Source: CAVSUB01 sp963730995
GTDB taxonomy: Bacteria > Acidobacteriota > Vicinamibacteria > Vicinamibacterales > 2-12-FULL-66-21
Length of the DNA: 64,000 bases
NCBI GenBank assembly: GCA_963730995.1
Contig: CAVSUB010000002.1
Span: forward strand, 930,001-994,000
Direction: 5' to 3'
The translations under genes and the position numbers were made by a program. A model generated the notes under the pieces. That model was not told the DNA's origin and ran no database searches. It saw nothing but the letters and a program-made list of their open reading frames with translations. Shown piece after piece: positions 53,701 through 62,133 of the stretch (its first letter is position 1; every line of letters begins with the position of its first letter).

Positions 53701-54192
53701 TGCGCCTGGGGTCAGCAGGATGAACTTCGTGAAGTTCCGGTCGAGCACCGGAAGCTCGGTGAGTTCCTTGGTGTCGAAGCGCGTCGATACATCGGCGCGG
53801 TCGGTCTTCAGGATGGGTGAGAACCCCTGCACCGTCACGGCTTCGCTGACTTCGCCGACCTGCAGCTTGACGTCGAGTGTCGTCTGCGTGTCAACGTTCA
53901 CCCGGATGTTTGGATAGACCGCCTGCTTGAACCCGGAGAGCTCGATCTTCACCTCGTAGGTGCCGGGCAGCAGCCGCTCCTTGACGTAGTGGCCAGTTTC
54001 ATTGGTCACGAGCGTGTCGGACGTCTTGCGCTCGACGCTCGTGACGGTCACCGACACTCCGGGCAGCAGAGCACCCGATGGATCACTCACAGTACCTGCA
54101 ATGCTGCCGTAAACTGCCTGGGCTCTGGTGTCCACCGCGAACGCGGTGAGAAGAAGAAGAGTAGCCAGCGAACGAACGAACCCATTGGTCAT
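50754..54192 (-). pseudogene. TonB-dependent receptor, Oar-like, interrupted by one frameshift
   Basis: The ATG at 54192 has GAGGAGG and a signal peptide (FVRSLATLLLLTAFAVDTRA). Next come a carboxypeptidase-like regulatory domain (SIAGTVSDPSGALLPGVSVT), the plug (VTVQGFSPILKTDRADVSTR) and a 22-strand barrel ending RNFQFGFRFVF. The frame shifts once at a run of six A (51584-51589). With five A the barrel continues as NQRRPFSLVGYVPNVVGVGG. As given, the protein ends in a wrong-frame tail at 51361. About 1145 residues if repaired. Inactive allele or sequencing error. Confidence 0.93.
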
Positions 54193-54210
54193 GGGGAGCC
54201 TCCTCAACTC

Positions 54211-54230
54211 GCTTCCGTGCAAACGGAAGC
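54211..54230 (-). promoter_or_regulatory. Leader hairpin ahead of TonB receptor ribosome site
   Basis: A perfect 8-bp stem (GCTTCCGT and ACGGAAGC, 4-nt loop) ends just before GAGTTGAGGAGG, the Shine-Dalgarno region of the TonB gene at 54192. It could stabilise the mRNA end or end upstream transcription. Confidence 0.5.
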
Positions 54231-54362
54231 AAGCCCCTCGGTCTCCCGCGTCGCGGCCTCGAAGGCTGGGCGCGATCGGCGGATCCTAAGCACCGATGCG
54301 ACGTGCGTCAAGCTCGGCAACGCTAGGGACGAATTGCAGCTCGTCAGCTCGGCAGTTCGACG

Positions 54363-56090
54363 TTACGGTTCCTTGATCGTCAGGACGCGCCGGGCATCAA
54401 CGTTGGTCAGCGTTTGGCTTTCACCGCTGGGCCATCGCACATCGATGCGATCGATCGTCCTGCTGTCGCCGAGACCGAAGTGCGCCCGGAGGTCGTCGTG
54501 CGAGTAGTAACTCGATTGACTCAGCACGGCCCTCGCCTGCGTCCGGCCGCCGGCTGAAACGACGACCACCGCGCCGATCGCCGACCGATTCGATCGCGTG
54601 CCCTCCAACGCGATCTCGATCCAGGATGCATTGCCCGAAGAGTCATTTCGCAGCAGCGACGGTGGTTCGTTCATGTTCATCACGAGCATGTCGACGTCCC
54701 CGTCGTTGTCGATGTCCCCGAAGGCGACGCCGCGGCTGGAGTGTGGGATTGAGAGATCGCCGGTCGGAGTTGTGACCGGCTCGAACCGCCCCTGACCGAC
54801 GTTCCGAAACAAGAACCGGGGACTGCGGTGCGGATACTGAGGCAGCACCCGTTCGATCTCCGGATACACGTTTCCGGTGACGTAGAAGAGATCCTGCAGC
54901 CCGTCGTTGTCGAGGTCGGGCAGTCCCGCGCCCCACTCGACGAACCGGTTTTCGACGGCGAGGCCTGCAACGCTCACCACGTCCTCGAATAGTCCTTTCC
55001 CCAGATTGCGATACAGCGCCGGCACATCATCTGCAAAATGCGTTTTGAGAATGTCTATCCGGCCGTCGCCGTTGTAGTCGCCGAAGCCCAGGCCCATGCC
55101 CGCTTGCGCGTTGCCGTTCTCGCTGTACGCGGTCCCGCTTTCGACAGCGATGTCTGTCATCGTTCCGTCGTGATTGTTCCGATACAGAATCGCCGCCGTC
55201 GAATCGCACGCCACATAGATGTCCGGCCAGCCGTCCTCGTCGAGGTCCGTGGCCGATGCCGTCATCGGATAACGTCCGGTCACCTTCGCGATCCCGGAGG
55301 GCTCTGAGACGTCGGCGAACGTTCCGTCTCCACGGTTCCGATACAGCAGGTTGGTGTCGGTCGGCAGTCCTTTGGGTCCGCAGTTGACCGGCACGCCTTT
55401 CCAGACGCAGTTGGCGCCGCCACCAGGTTCGGCGGCAGTCGCGAGATCGAATCGAAGGTAGTTGGCGACGAACAGATCGAGCTTTCCGTCTCGGTCGTAG
55501 TCGACAAACGTGCAGCCCGATCCCCATCTGATTCCCGTGGTCGCGAGCCCGGCCTTCGTCGTCACATCCTCGAACCGTCCACCTCGATTCTGGTAGAGCA
55601 CGTTGTGGCCGTAGTACGTGATGTAGAGGTCTGTCCAGCCGTCGTTGTCGAAATCACCAGCGCAGACGCTCGAGGCCCACCCGGTTCGTCGAAGGCCTGC
55701 GGCGTCGGTCACATCCTGAAAGGTGCCGTCGTGGCGATTGCGATAGAGATGGTTCGTCGGTGCTGAGCCCGAGGGATAGGTCGCATCCTGGCGTGCGCCC
55801 TCTTTGAGAGTCGTCCCGCTGAGCACGAGCGCATCGAGCCAGCCGTCACGGTCGTAGTCGACGAGCGCCACGCCGGCGCCATTCGTTTCGATGATGAAGC
55901 GCTTGCGATCGAGGCCACCGTAGACGATTGAGTCGCGGAGGCCCGCTCGCTGCGCTATGTCCGTGAAGGAGACGGGCCACGGAGTCGACTGCTTTGGAAT
56001 CGAGGCGACAGCCACCCCAAGACACGCGAAGCATACAAAGCAAGTAACAGGGAGGAAGGGAGGAAGGGAGGATCCTTTTTTTCTCGTCAT
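54363..56090 (-). CDS. CRTAC1 family protein (FG-GAP repeats plus UnbV), copy b
   Basis: A 575-residue protein whose start overlaps the TPR gene stop (ATGA). Signal peptide FVCFACLGVAVASIPKQS; seven FG-GAP blades (VDYDRDGWLDALVLS, FDNDGWTDLYITYY, YDRDGKLDLFVANY, LDEDGWPDIYVACD, YNGDGRIDILKTHF, LDNDGLQDLFYVTG, DIDNDGDVDMLVMN) and the C-terminal UnbV domain (SAIGAVVVVSAGGRTQARAV, HFGLGDSRTIDRIDVRWPSG). Its organisation matches the protein at 57136 closely, so the TPR-CRTAC1 pair is a tandem duplication. Confidence 0.93.
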   Translation of the reverse strand: MTRKKGSSLPPFLPVTCFVCFACLGVAVASIPKQSTPWPVSFTDIAQRAGLRDSIVYGGLDRKRFIIETNGAGVALVDYDRDGWLDALVLSGTTLKEGARQDATYPSGSAPTNHLYRNRHDGTFQDVTDAAGLRRTGWASSVCAGDFDNDGWTDLYITYYGHNVLYQNRGGRFEDVTTKAGLATTGIRWGSGCTFVDYDRDGKLDLFVANYLRFDLATAAEPGGGANCVWKGVPVNCGPKGLPTDTNLLYRNRGDGTFADVSEPSGIAKVTGRYPMTASATDLDEDGWPDIYVACDSTAAILYRNNHDGTMTDIAVESGTAYSENGNAQAGMGLGFGDYNGDGRIDILKTHFADDVPALYRNLGKGLFEDVVSVAGLAVENRFVEWGAGLPDLDNDGLQDLFYVTGNVYPEIERVLPQYPHRSPRFLFRNVGQGRFEPVTTPTGDLSIPHSSRGVAFGDIDNDGDVDMLVMNMNEPPSLLRNDSSGNASWIEIALEGTRSNRSAIGAVVVVSAGGRTQARAVLSQSSYYSHDDLRAHFGLGDSRTIDRIDVRWPSGESQTLTNVDARRVLTIKEP

Positions 56091-57136
56091 CGCCTGCCCT
56101 CCGCCTGCAGCTTCTCCGCAATCCCAAATTCCCGCTTCGCCTCTTCCAACCTCCCCGTACGCTGAAAAAGCTGCCCGAGCAGGTAGTGCGCCGAGCGGTT
56201 ATTCGGGTCGTACTCGATCGCGCGCGTCAGCATCCCTTCGGCGGTCGCGGTCTGACCCTTCTGCAGGTAGGCCTTGCCGAGGAGGATGTACGGCGCGCTG
56301 TAGAACGGATTGAGCCAGATGGATTTCTGTAGCGCGGTGATGGCGTCATCCCACTTGCCTTGCCGTACTTGCGCGTCGCCCAGCTGAGAGAACGCCATCG
56401 CGTTGGTCGGGTTCAGAGCGATTTCGCGCTCCGTGAGCGATATCGCCTCTTCAAGACGGCCTCGGAAAAGCGCTATCTGGCCCAGGAGCGCATTCGCCTG
56501 CGGCAGCTTTGGGTCCTTCTCGAGTGCCTTCTTCAGCTCCGCCTCTGCGGGCGACTCGAACTCCAGCCGAATCATCATCTGCGCCGCCACGAGGTGCGCC
56601 GCGGCTGAATCCTCCTGAACGCTGAACATGCGGGCGAAGGTCTGGCGCGCACGATCCGGGTCGTGAATCTGGATGTAGGCCTGGCCGAGAACGTATCCGA
56701 GCTCGGCGTTGTCGGTCGCCCATTTGCGCGTGGCTTCGAGCCGCGGAACGGCATCTGCGTAGCGGCCCGCGAGGAAGTAGGACAGCCCAAGCACCTGGAC
56801 CGCTTCCTTCCGCTCGATCGATCCCTCAGGCAGTGTGTCGGCGATTGGTGCGAGCTTCTCGATTGCGTGGGCGTGATCGTTGGCGTGGTAGTAGGCGACC
56901 CCCAACAGGAGCGCGACGTCGAGACGGCCCGGAGCGTCGACGGCTCGAAGCTTCTCGATCGCGGCGGCGGGTTTGTCCTCATTGATCAGTGCGCGCGCTT
57001 CAGCGAGGACCGGAGCCGGCGCGGACGTCTTGTCCTGTGCGGTCAACGCTCGTGGGTCGACCTCGGCAATCACGAGCCAGATGCCGACGAGCCACAGGGC
57101 GGACGACACGATCTGTCGACGTGCCGGCGCTCGCAT
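56087..57136 (-). CDS. Exported TPR protein, copy 2
   Basis: The ATG at 57136 overlaps the previous stop (TGATG); a longer open frame in the same phase is antisense-like noise. The 349-residue product has a signal anchor (IVSSALWLVGIWLVIAEVDP) and about eight TPRs (VALLLGVAYYHANDHAHAIE, AELGYVLGQAYIQIHDPDRA, AMAFSQLGDAQVRQGKWDDA, SAHYLLGQLFQRTGRLEEAK). Probably a periplasmic assembly partner for the CRTAC1 protein encoded next. Confidence 0.88.
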   Translation of the reverse strand: MRAPARRQIVSSALWLVGIWLVIAEVDPRALTAQDKTSAPAPVLAEARALINEDKPAAAIEKLRAVDAPGRLDVALLLGVAYYHANDHAHAIEKLAPIADTLPEGSIERKEAVQVLGLSYFLAGRYADAVPRLEATRKWATDNAELGYVLGQAYIQIHDPDRARQTFARMFSVQEDSAAAHLVAAQMMIRLEFESPAEAELKKALEKDPKLPQANALLGQIALFRGRLEEAISLTEREIALNPTNAMAFSQLGDAQVRQGKWDDAITALQKSIWLNPFYSAPYILLGKAYLQKGQTATAEGMLTRAIEYDPNNRSAHYLLGQLFQRTGRLEEAKREFGIAEKLQAEGRR

Positions 57137-58881
57137 CACTTGCCGGGCGGCATCGCGGTGCCGCTGCCTTCCTTCAGGGTCACGATCGCATTGGGAGCAA
57201 GCCCGGTCCACTGCTCTTCGAGCCCGTTCGGCCACCGGACCTCCACGCGTTCGATCGTCGATCGACCGAGACCGAAGTGGACCCGGAGGTCGTTCTGCGA
57301 GTAGTAGCTCCCGCCGCCCCGGACTTCCTGGACCTGCGTGCCGCCCGACCCGACCAGCCGCACGCGTGCGCCGATCGCGCTGCGGTTCGACTGAGTTCCG
57401 ACGAGCTTCAGCGTCAGCCACTGCGCGTCCGCCGGAGAATCGAGTCGGAACAGATCCGGCGCTGCATGGATGTTGTTCACGACGACGTCGATGTCGCCAT
57501 CGTTGTCGAGGTCGGCGAACGCGGCCCCTCGCCCGGCGGCAGGCGTCGTGACCGGCGGTCCGAGACGCTCGGACACATCCTCGAAGCGTCCATTTCCCAG
57601 GTTGCGATAGACGACCTTCCGTTGTTTGTAGCCGGCCTCCGTCTTGATCCGTTCGACCTCCGGATACACGTGGCCGTTGACGATGAAGACGTCCAGCCAG
57701 CCGTCGTTGTCGAGATCGACGAAGGCGACGCCCCATCCGAGCCAGCGGGTGTTGAGCCCGATTCCAGCCGAGAAGGTGCGATCCTCGCAGAAGCCCTTGC
57801 CGCCATTCGCGTACAGCGTCGAGGTGTCTCCCGCGAAGTTGGTCTTGAAGAGGTCGACTGTCCCGTTGCGGTCGTAGTCGCCGACGGCGACGCCCATGCC
57901 CGCCTGCGGCTTGCCGTCCTGGCTGTAGGCGCAGCCGGCTTCGATGCCGACATCCTTGAAGGTTCCGTCCTTGTTGTTCAAGTACAGCGCGCTCGGATTC
58001 GAGTCGTTCGCGACGTACAAGTCGACCCACCCATCGTCGTTGAAGTCGAGCGTGCTGACGCCGAGGCCGTAGGTGCCGTTGGCGCGCGTGATGCCCGATC
58101 GCTCCGAGACGTCCTCGAACTTTCCATTGCCGGCGTTTCTGTAGAGGACGTTCTTGCCGCCGGTGAGTCCTGGAGGGCCACACGCGACCGGAAGCCCTTT
58201 GTAGCGGCAGAGACCGGATTCCGGAACGGGCGCGGAGGCGAGGTCGAAATCGATGTAGTTCGCGGCAAACAGATCGAGCCGGCCGTCACGGTCGTAGTCG
58301 AGGAAGGCGCAGCCCGCGCCCCAGCGAGCCTTCTTCGTCTGGAGCCCGGCACCGATTGTTACGTCTTCGAACGTGCCGTCACCTCGGTTGCGGTAGAGAT
58401 GATTCTGTCCCCACGAAGTGACGAACAGATCGTCGGCGCCGTCGTTGTCGTAGTCGCCGCTGCACGCCGCTTGCCCCCATCCGGTCTGGACGATGCCCGA
58501 TTTGGCCGTGACGTCCTCGAACGTTCCGTCACGTCGATTGCGATACAGATGCCCCATCGGTACTTGACCCGAAGGAAATCCTTCGAGGACCGAGCCGTTG
58601 ACGATGAAGAGATCCAGCCAACCGTCGTTGTCGATGTCCAGGACTGCCACGCCACAGCCGGTGGTCTCGAGCAGGAATTTGTTCGTGTCCTTGCCGCCGT
58701 ACACAGTGATCGCCGTGAGGCCAGCTTCACGTGCCGTGTTGACGAACGAGAAAGCGGGCGCAGCAGGTCGTGGCTGACGTTCCGTGGCGCCAGCCGCCAC
58801 GGTGACGAGGCCCGCGAGGAGCACCAGCACGTCACGGATCCTCAATCGCCGCCGGGACTGGGTGCCGGGTGCCAGAGTCAT
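57136..58881 (-). CDS. CRTAC1 family protein (FG-GAP repeats plus UnbV), copy a
   Basis: A 581-residue protein overlapping the upstream TPR gene by 4 bp. Signal peptide (VLVLLAGLVTVAAGATERQP), blades VLDIDNDGWLDLFIVNG, DYDNDGADDLFVTSW, LDYDRDGRLDLFAANY, LDFNDDGWVDLYVAND, DYDRNGTVDLFKTNF, VDLDNDGWLDVFIVNG, DLDNDGDIDVVVNN, and C-terminal UnbV (SAIGARVRLVGSGGTQVQEV, HFGLGRSTIERVEVRWPNGL). CRTAC1-type proteins are predicted exported, calcium-stabilised propellers; binding partners unknown. Confidence 0.93.
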   Translation of the reverse strand: MTLAPGTQSRRRLRIRDVLVLLAGLVTVAAGATERQPRPAAPAFSFVNTAREAGLTAITVYGGKDTNKFLLETTGCGVAVLDIDNDGWLDLFIVNGSVLEGFPSGQVPMGHLYRNRRDGTFEDVTAKSGIVQTGWGQAACSGDYDNDGADDLFVTSWGQNHLYRNRGDGTFEDVTIGAGLQTKKARWGAGCAFLDYDRDGRLDLFAANYIDFDLASAPVPESGLCRYKGLPVACGPPGLTGGKNVLYRNAGNGKFEDVSERSGITRANGTYGLGVSTLDFNDDGWVDLYVANDSNPSALYLNNKDGTFKDVGIEAGCAYSQDGKPQAGMGVAVGDYDRNGTVDLFKTNFAGDTSTLYANGGKGFCEDRTFSAGIGLNTRWLGWGVAFVDLDNDGWLDVFIVNGHVYPEVERIKTEAGYKQRKVVYRNLGNGRFEDVSERLGPPVTTPAAGRGAAFADLDNDGDIDVVVNNIHAAPDLFRLDSPADAQWLTLKLVGTQSNRSAIGARVRLVGSGGTQVQEVRGGGSYYSQNDLRVHFGLGRSTIERVEVRWPNGLEEQWTGLAPNAIVTLKEGSGTAMPPGK

Positions 58882-60347
58882 CGTTTGTCGTTGTCCGGTT
58901 GATTCAGATAGGGAGCGAGGCGGTGCGCCGTCTCGAAGTGGGTCTGCGCCTCGGCCCGTGCGCCGGTGTGCCGCAGCGCGAGCGCGAGCTGGTAGTGCGC
59001 CTGCGGATTGTCTTCCGCCAGGCGGATGGCCTCGCGGAACTGTTCGATCCCGCCGCGATAGTCGCCGGCTTTGACCTTCCGCACTCCGACGCTGACCGCG
59101 AACGTCGATGCCTGCGCGTCGGCCGTTCTGCGATTGAGGCGGTCGGCTTCCGCCAGCTCTTTTGCGCCTGCCTCTTTGTCGCCGAGCTGATTCAATGCCT
59201 GCCCGAGGCTCAGGTGGGCCTCGGCGGACAGAGGACGATGCTTGATTGCTTCTTTGAACTGCACCATGGCTTCGGCGAGCGCTCCCTGCTGCTTGTAAAT
59301 GGTGCCGATCATGTAGAACGCATCGGCGTAGTCCGCCTTTCGAGCAAGCGTCTCGCGAAACTGCTCGAGTGCCTCGTCCGGGCGGCCTGTCTGCCAGAGC
59401 ACGACGCCGAGTGTGAAGGGTGCTTCCGGGAGGGTCGGATCCAGTCGCGCGGCCTTGCGGAGCTCCGTCTCCGCTCCGGCGAAGTCGTCCTGCTGTTTCA
59501 ACGCCAGCCCCAGGTTGTAGGCGGCTTCGGCGTTGGCCGGTTCGATCGCCAATAGCGCACGGAGCTCGGCTGCCGCCTCCGCCAGCTGGCCCTGTTGCAT
59601 CAGCGCCGTACCGAGATTCAGCCTCCCTGGACCGTAGGCGGGCTGCGCGGCGATCAATCGTCTGAGGACCGCGACGGCTTCGTCTCCGCGCCCTTTCTGA
59701 GACAACGCGAGTCCCAGGCTGTTCTGCGCATCGGTAGAAGACGGATCGAGGCCGACCGCTTTCTCCAGGTGTGCGATCGCGCCATCCAGGTCTCCGAATG
59801 TCTGGAGCGCAATACCCAGCCTCGTCTGCGCGACGGCGAGCGACGGGTTCAACCGAACTGCCTCGCGCAACTCGTCAATGGCTGGCTCGAGTCGGCCGAG
59901 ACCTTCCTGCGTCAGTCCGAGGTAATAGTGGGCCTCCGCATGACCCGGCCGGAGCTTGACCGCTGCCGTGAGCGCCGGCAGCGCGCCATCGAGGTCTCGT
60001 GTCCACCAGCGCGTGGCGCCGAGATGGTATTGCGCGTCGAAGAGTGTGGGGCGCAGTTGAACCGCGCGCTCGAACTCGGCGATCGCTTCGGCGGTGTGTC
60101 CCTGCTTGCCCAGGACGAACCCGAGGAGATCGTGCGCCTCGCCTGAGGTTGGATCCGCCGCGATGACCTGTTCGGCGGTCGCCCGAGCCTGCTCGAGATC
60201 GTTGGCGGCCATGAAAGTCCGGGCCTGATCGAGGAGCGCGGGCCGAGGGGTGTCCTTCGCCGAAACCTTCTGCGCTGTGCTTTCGCGGCCGAAGCACAGC
60301 AGAATCGATGCGACTACGGACGCACGCCAGACCACCCGGAGGCGCAT
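58878..60347 (-). CDS. Exported TPR protein, copy 1 (first gene of the block)
   Basis: A 489-residue protein with a signal peptide (RASVVASILLCFGRESTAQK) and at least ten TPRs (AHDLLGFVLGKQGHTAEAIA, AHYYLGLTQEGLGRLEPAID, AQNSLGLALSQKGRGDEAVA, AHLSLGQALNQLGDKEAGAK, AHYQLALALRHTGARAEAQT). TPRs build protein-binding superhelices; here it is expected to gather the other envelope proteins. TAGAAT sits about 6 bp before the ATG, so transcription may begin at the start codon itself (leaderless). Confidence 0.9.
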   Translation of the reverse strand: MRLRVVWRASVVASILLCFGRESTAQKVSAKDTPRPALLDQARTFMAANDLEQARATAEQVIAADPTSGEAHDLLGFVLGKQGHTAEAIAEFERAVQLRPTLFDAQYHLGATRWWTRDLDGALPALTAAVKLRPGHAEAHYYLGLTQEGLGRLEPAIDELREAVRLNPSLAVAQTRLGIALQTFGDLDGAIAHLEKAVGLDPSSTDAQNSLGLALSQKGRGDEAVAVLRRLIAAQPAYGPGRLNLGTALMQQGQLAEAAAELRALLAIEPANAEAAYNLGLALKQQDDFAGAETELRKAARLDPTLPEAPFTLGVVLWQTGRPDEALEQFRETLARKADYADAFYMIGTIYKQQGALAEAMVQFKEAIKHRPLSAEAHLSLGQALNQLGDKEAGAKELAEADRLNRRTADAQASTFAVSVGVRKVKAGDYRGGIEQFREAIRLAEDNPQAHYQLALALRHTGARAEAQTHFETAHRLAPYLNQPDNDKR

Positions 60348-60407
60348 GGCCGCATTCTAATCCCGGCGCCCGATCTCGCACGCCGACCGTCTGTTCGTCC
60401 GCTAGGA

Positions 60408-60436
60408 TTGACAGTGCCGCGTCGATCGACTTGAAT
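60408..60436 (+). promoter_or_regulatory. Sigma-70 promoter for the beta-propeller gene
   Basis: TTGACA (60408-60413), 17-bp spacer, TTGAAT (60431-60436). A near-consensus -35 at ideal spacing; the transcript would start near 60443, ahead of AGGAGG and the ATG at 60463. Confidence 0.65.
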
Positions 60437-60462
60437 CCGAGTCATTCGGATCAGGAGGCAGC

Positions 60463-61479
60463 ATGCGGGTGTTTCGAAGCACGGTATTGGTGTTTGCGGC
60501 GATGGCCCTTGCCGTCGTGGCGTTGAAGGCCCGGCAGCAGAAGACCGGCAGCCCCGAGGATCATCTGCCGTCGAATATCACGCAGCTCACGGCATTCGGC
60601 GAACGCGCCTCCTGGTCGCCCGACGGGGAGCGGATTGCCTTCATGTCGAAGAGCTTCGGCGACGCCTTCGTCGTCGACATCAAGACGAAGATGATCCGCT
60701 TGCTGACGCACTACCCGAATCCAGGCTACCTCCGTGTCCAGTACCTGCCGAACGGAGATCTTTTTCTGATCGGCGCCCGCGCGTTTGCCGACATCCAGAC
60801 CACGCGCTCACGTGACCAGGAGATGTGGGTGATGAAGGCCGATGGCAGGGATCGGCCCGTCGCGCTCGATCACAAGATCTCCGAGGGCGTGGCGATTTCC
60901 AGAAAGAGCGCCAGGATCGCGTGGTCCAACACGCACGGGCAGTACCCCGATCTTCTTGCAGAAGGCGAGTCCGTAATCTACACGGGGGACATCGTCTACG
61001 AGGGCGGCCAACCGAAGCTTGCGAACAAGAAAGAAGTGCTGCGCGCCAAGGCGCCCGAGTGCACGCTGGAAGCGCAGGATTTCCGCAAGAACGACACCGA
61101 GCTGATCTACACCTGCTACAGGTCGCCGTTCGCAGACGTCTTCGGCGTGAACCTCGACACGAAAGCCGTCACGACCTACCGGAAGCTTGCCGGCGAGTAC
61201 AACGAAGTCGAGGGGATCTTTCCCGATGGCGAACACACGCTGGTCGAGTCCAGCCGCGAGCAGACGAAGCACAACTCGAATTTCATCGATATCTGGAAGT
61301 TGAAGCTCGAGGCGAACAGTACGGATTTCGTGCGGATGACGCGGTGGGGTGACTACCCCGGCTACAAGGCATCGAACCCTGTCGTGAGTCCCGACGGTCG
61401 CTCGTTTGCCTTCCAGTCCGCTCGGAACACCGACGCCGCAGGCGTGGGGTACGGGCTCTTTCTGTTCAAGGTTCAGTAG
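60463..61479 (+). CDS. Exported TolB/PD40-like beta-propeller protein
   Basis: A 338-residue protein with AGGAGG upstream and a signal peptide (STVLVFAAMALAVVALKARQ). PD40-type blades: ITQLTAFGERASWSPDGERI, MWVMKADGRDRPVALDHKIS, NPVVSPDGRSFAFQSARNTD. Such propellers bind proteins or small ligands in the periplasm; no catalytic domain is fused. It is divergent from the TPR/CRTAC1 block and 3 bp upstream of an esterase gene, so it is co-transcribed with that gene. Confidence 0.85.
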   Translation: MRVFRSTVLVFAAMALAVVALKARQQKTGSPEDHLPSNITQLTAFGERASWSPDGERIAFMSKSFGDAFVVDIKTKMIRLLTHYPNPGYLRVQYLPNGDLFLIGARAFADIQTTRSRDQEMWVMKADGRDRPVALDHKISEGVAISRKSARIAWSNTHGQYPDLLAEGESVIYTGDIVYEGGQPKLANKKEVLRAKAPECTLEAQDFRKNDTELIYTCYRSPFADVFGVNLDTKAVTTYRKLAGEYNEVEGIFPDGEHTLVESSREQTKHNSNFIDIWKLKLEANSTDFVRMTRWGDYPGYKASNPVVSPDGRSFAFQSARNTDAAGVGYGLFLFKVQ

Positions 61480-61482
61480 CTG

Positions 61483-62124
61483 ATGGCGCCGAATCCCCAG
61501 GACCCGCATGCCGGGCAACCGGTCCTTCGCGCCGGCTCACCCGTGGCCGACGCACGGCTCGTGGCCATCATGATCCACGGGCGCGGCGCGTCCGCCGAGA
61601 ACATCCTGCAACTTGCGCGGGAGTTCCACGCGGCCGACATTGCCTATCTGGCGCCGCAGGCAGCCGGGTCGACGTGGTATCCGTATTCGTTTCTTTCGCC
61701 AATCGAGCAGAACGAGCCGGGCATCAGTTCGGGCCTGCGTGTCATCGAGACCCTGATCGACGACGTCACGCGGCAAGGGATTCAGCCCGAACGGATCGTG
61801 CTGATGGGATTTTCGCAAGGTGCCTGTTTGTCGCTGGAATTCGCCGCGCGTCACCCTCGTCAGTACGCCGCGATCGCCGGGCTCAGCGGAGGCGTCATTG
61901 GCCCGCCCGGAACGCCACGCGACTACGCCGGCACGTTCGACCGGACGCCGGTGTTTCTCGGCTGCAGTGACGTGGACCCCCACATCCCGCTGGAGCGTGT
62001 TCACGAGACCGCCGCCGTTTTTCGTCGAATGGGTGCCAGCGTCGACGAGCGCATCTACCCGGGTATGGGCCACACCGTCGCGAACGATGAGCTCGAGGCC
62101 GTGGATGCCTTGTTGTCGGCCTAG
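61483..62124 (+). CDS. Phospholipase/carboxylesterase-type alpha/beta hydrolase
   Basis: A 213-residue serine hydrolase with the nucleophile in LMGFSQGACLSLEF, acid in GCSDVDPHIPLERV and His in YPGMGHTVANDELE, i.e. the carboxylesterase 2 (YpfH-like) family. Cytoplasmic. It hydrolyses short acyl esters in relatives. It follows the propeller gene directly (3 bp). A GGAATTCAC motif is 5 bp after its stop, between it and the convergent selenoprotein gene. Confidence 0.92.
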   Translation: MAPNPQDPHAGQPVLRAGSPVADARLVAIMIHGRGASAENILQLAREFHAADIAYLAPQAAGSTWYPYSFLSPIEQNEPGISSGLRVIETLIDDVTRQGIQPERIVLMGFSQGACLSLEFAARHPRQYAAIAGLSGGVIGPPGTPRDYAGTFDRTPVFLGCSDVDPHIPLERVHETAAVFRRMGASVDERIYPGMGHTVANDELEAVDALLSA

Positions 62125-62133
62125 TGCCGGAAT

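Noticed and set aside
57137..58183. Upstream extension of TPR copy 2
   Set aside because: It is a wrong-frame reading of the CRTAC1 gene; the coupled ATG at 57136 begins a signal sequence.
56989..58902. 637-codon plus-strand frame
   Set aside because: Mirror of a CRTAC1 gene, same explanation as above.
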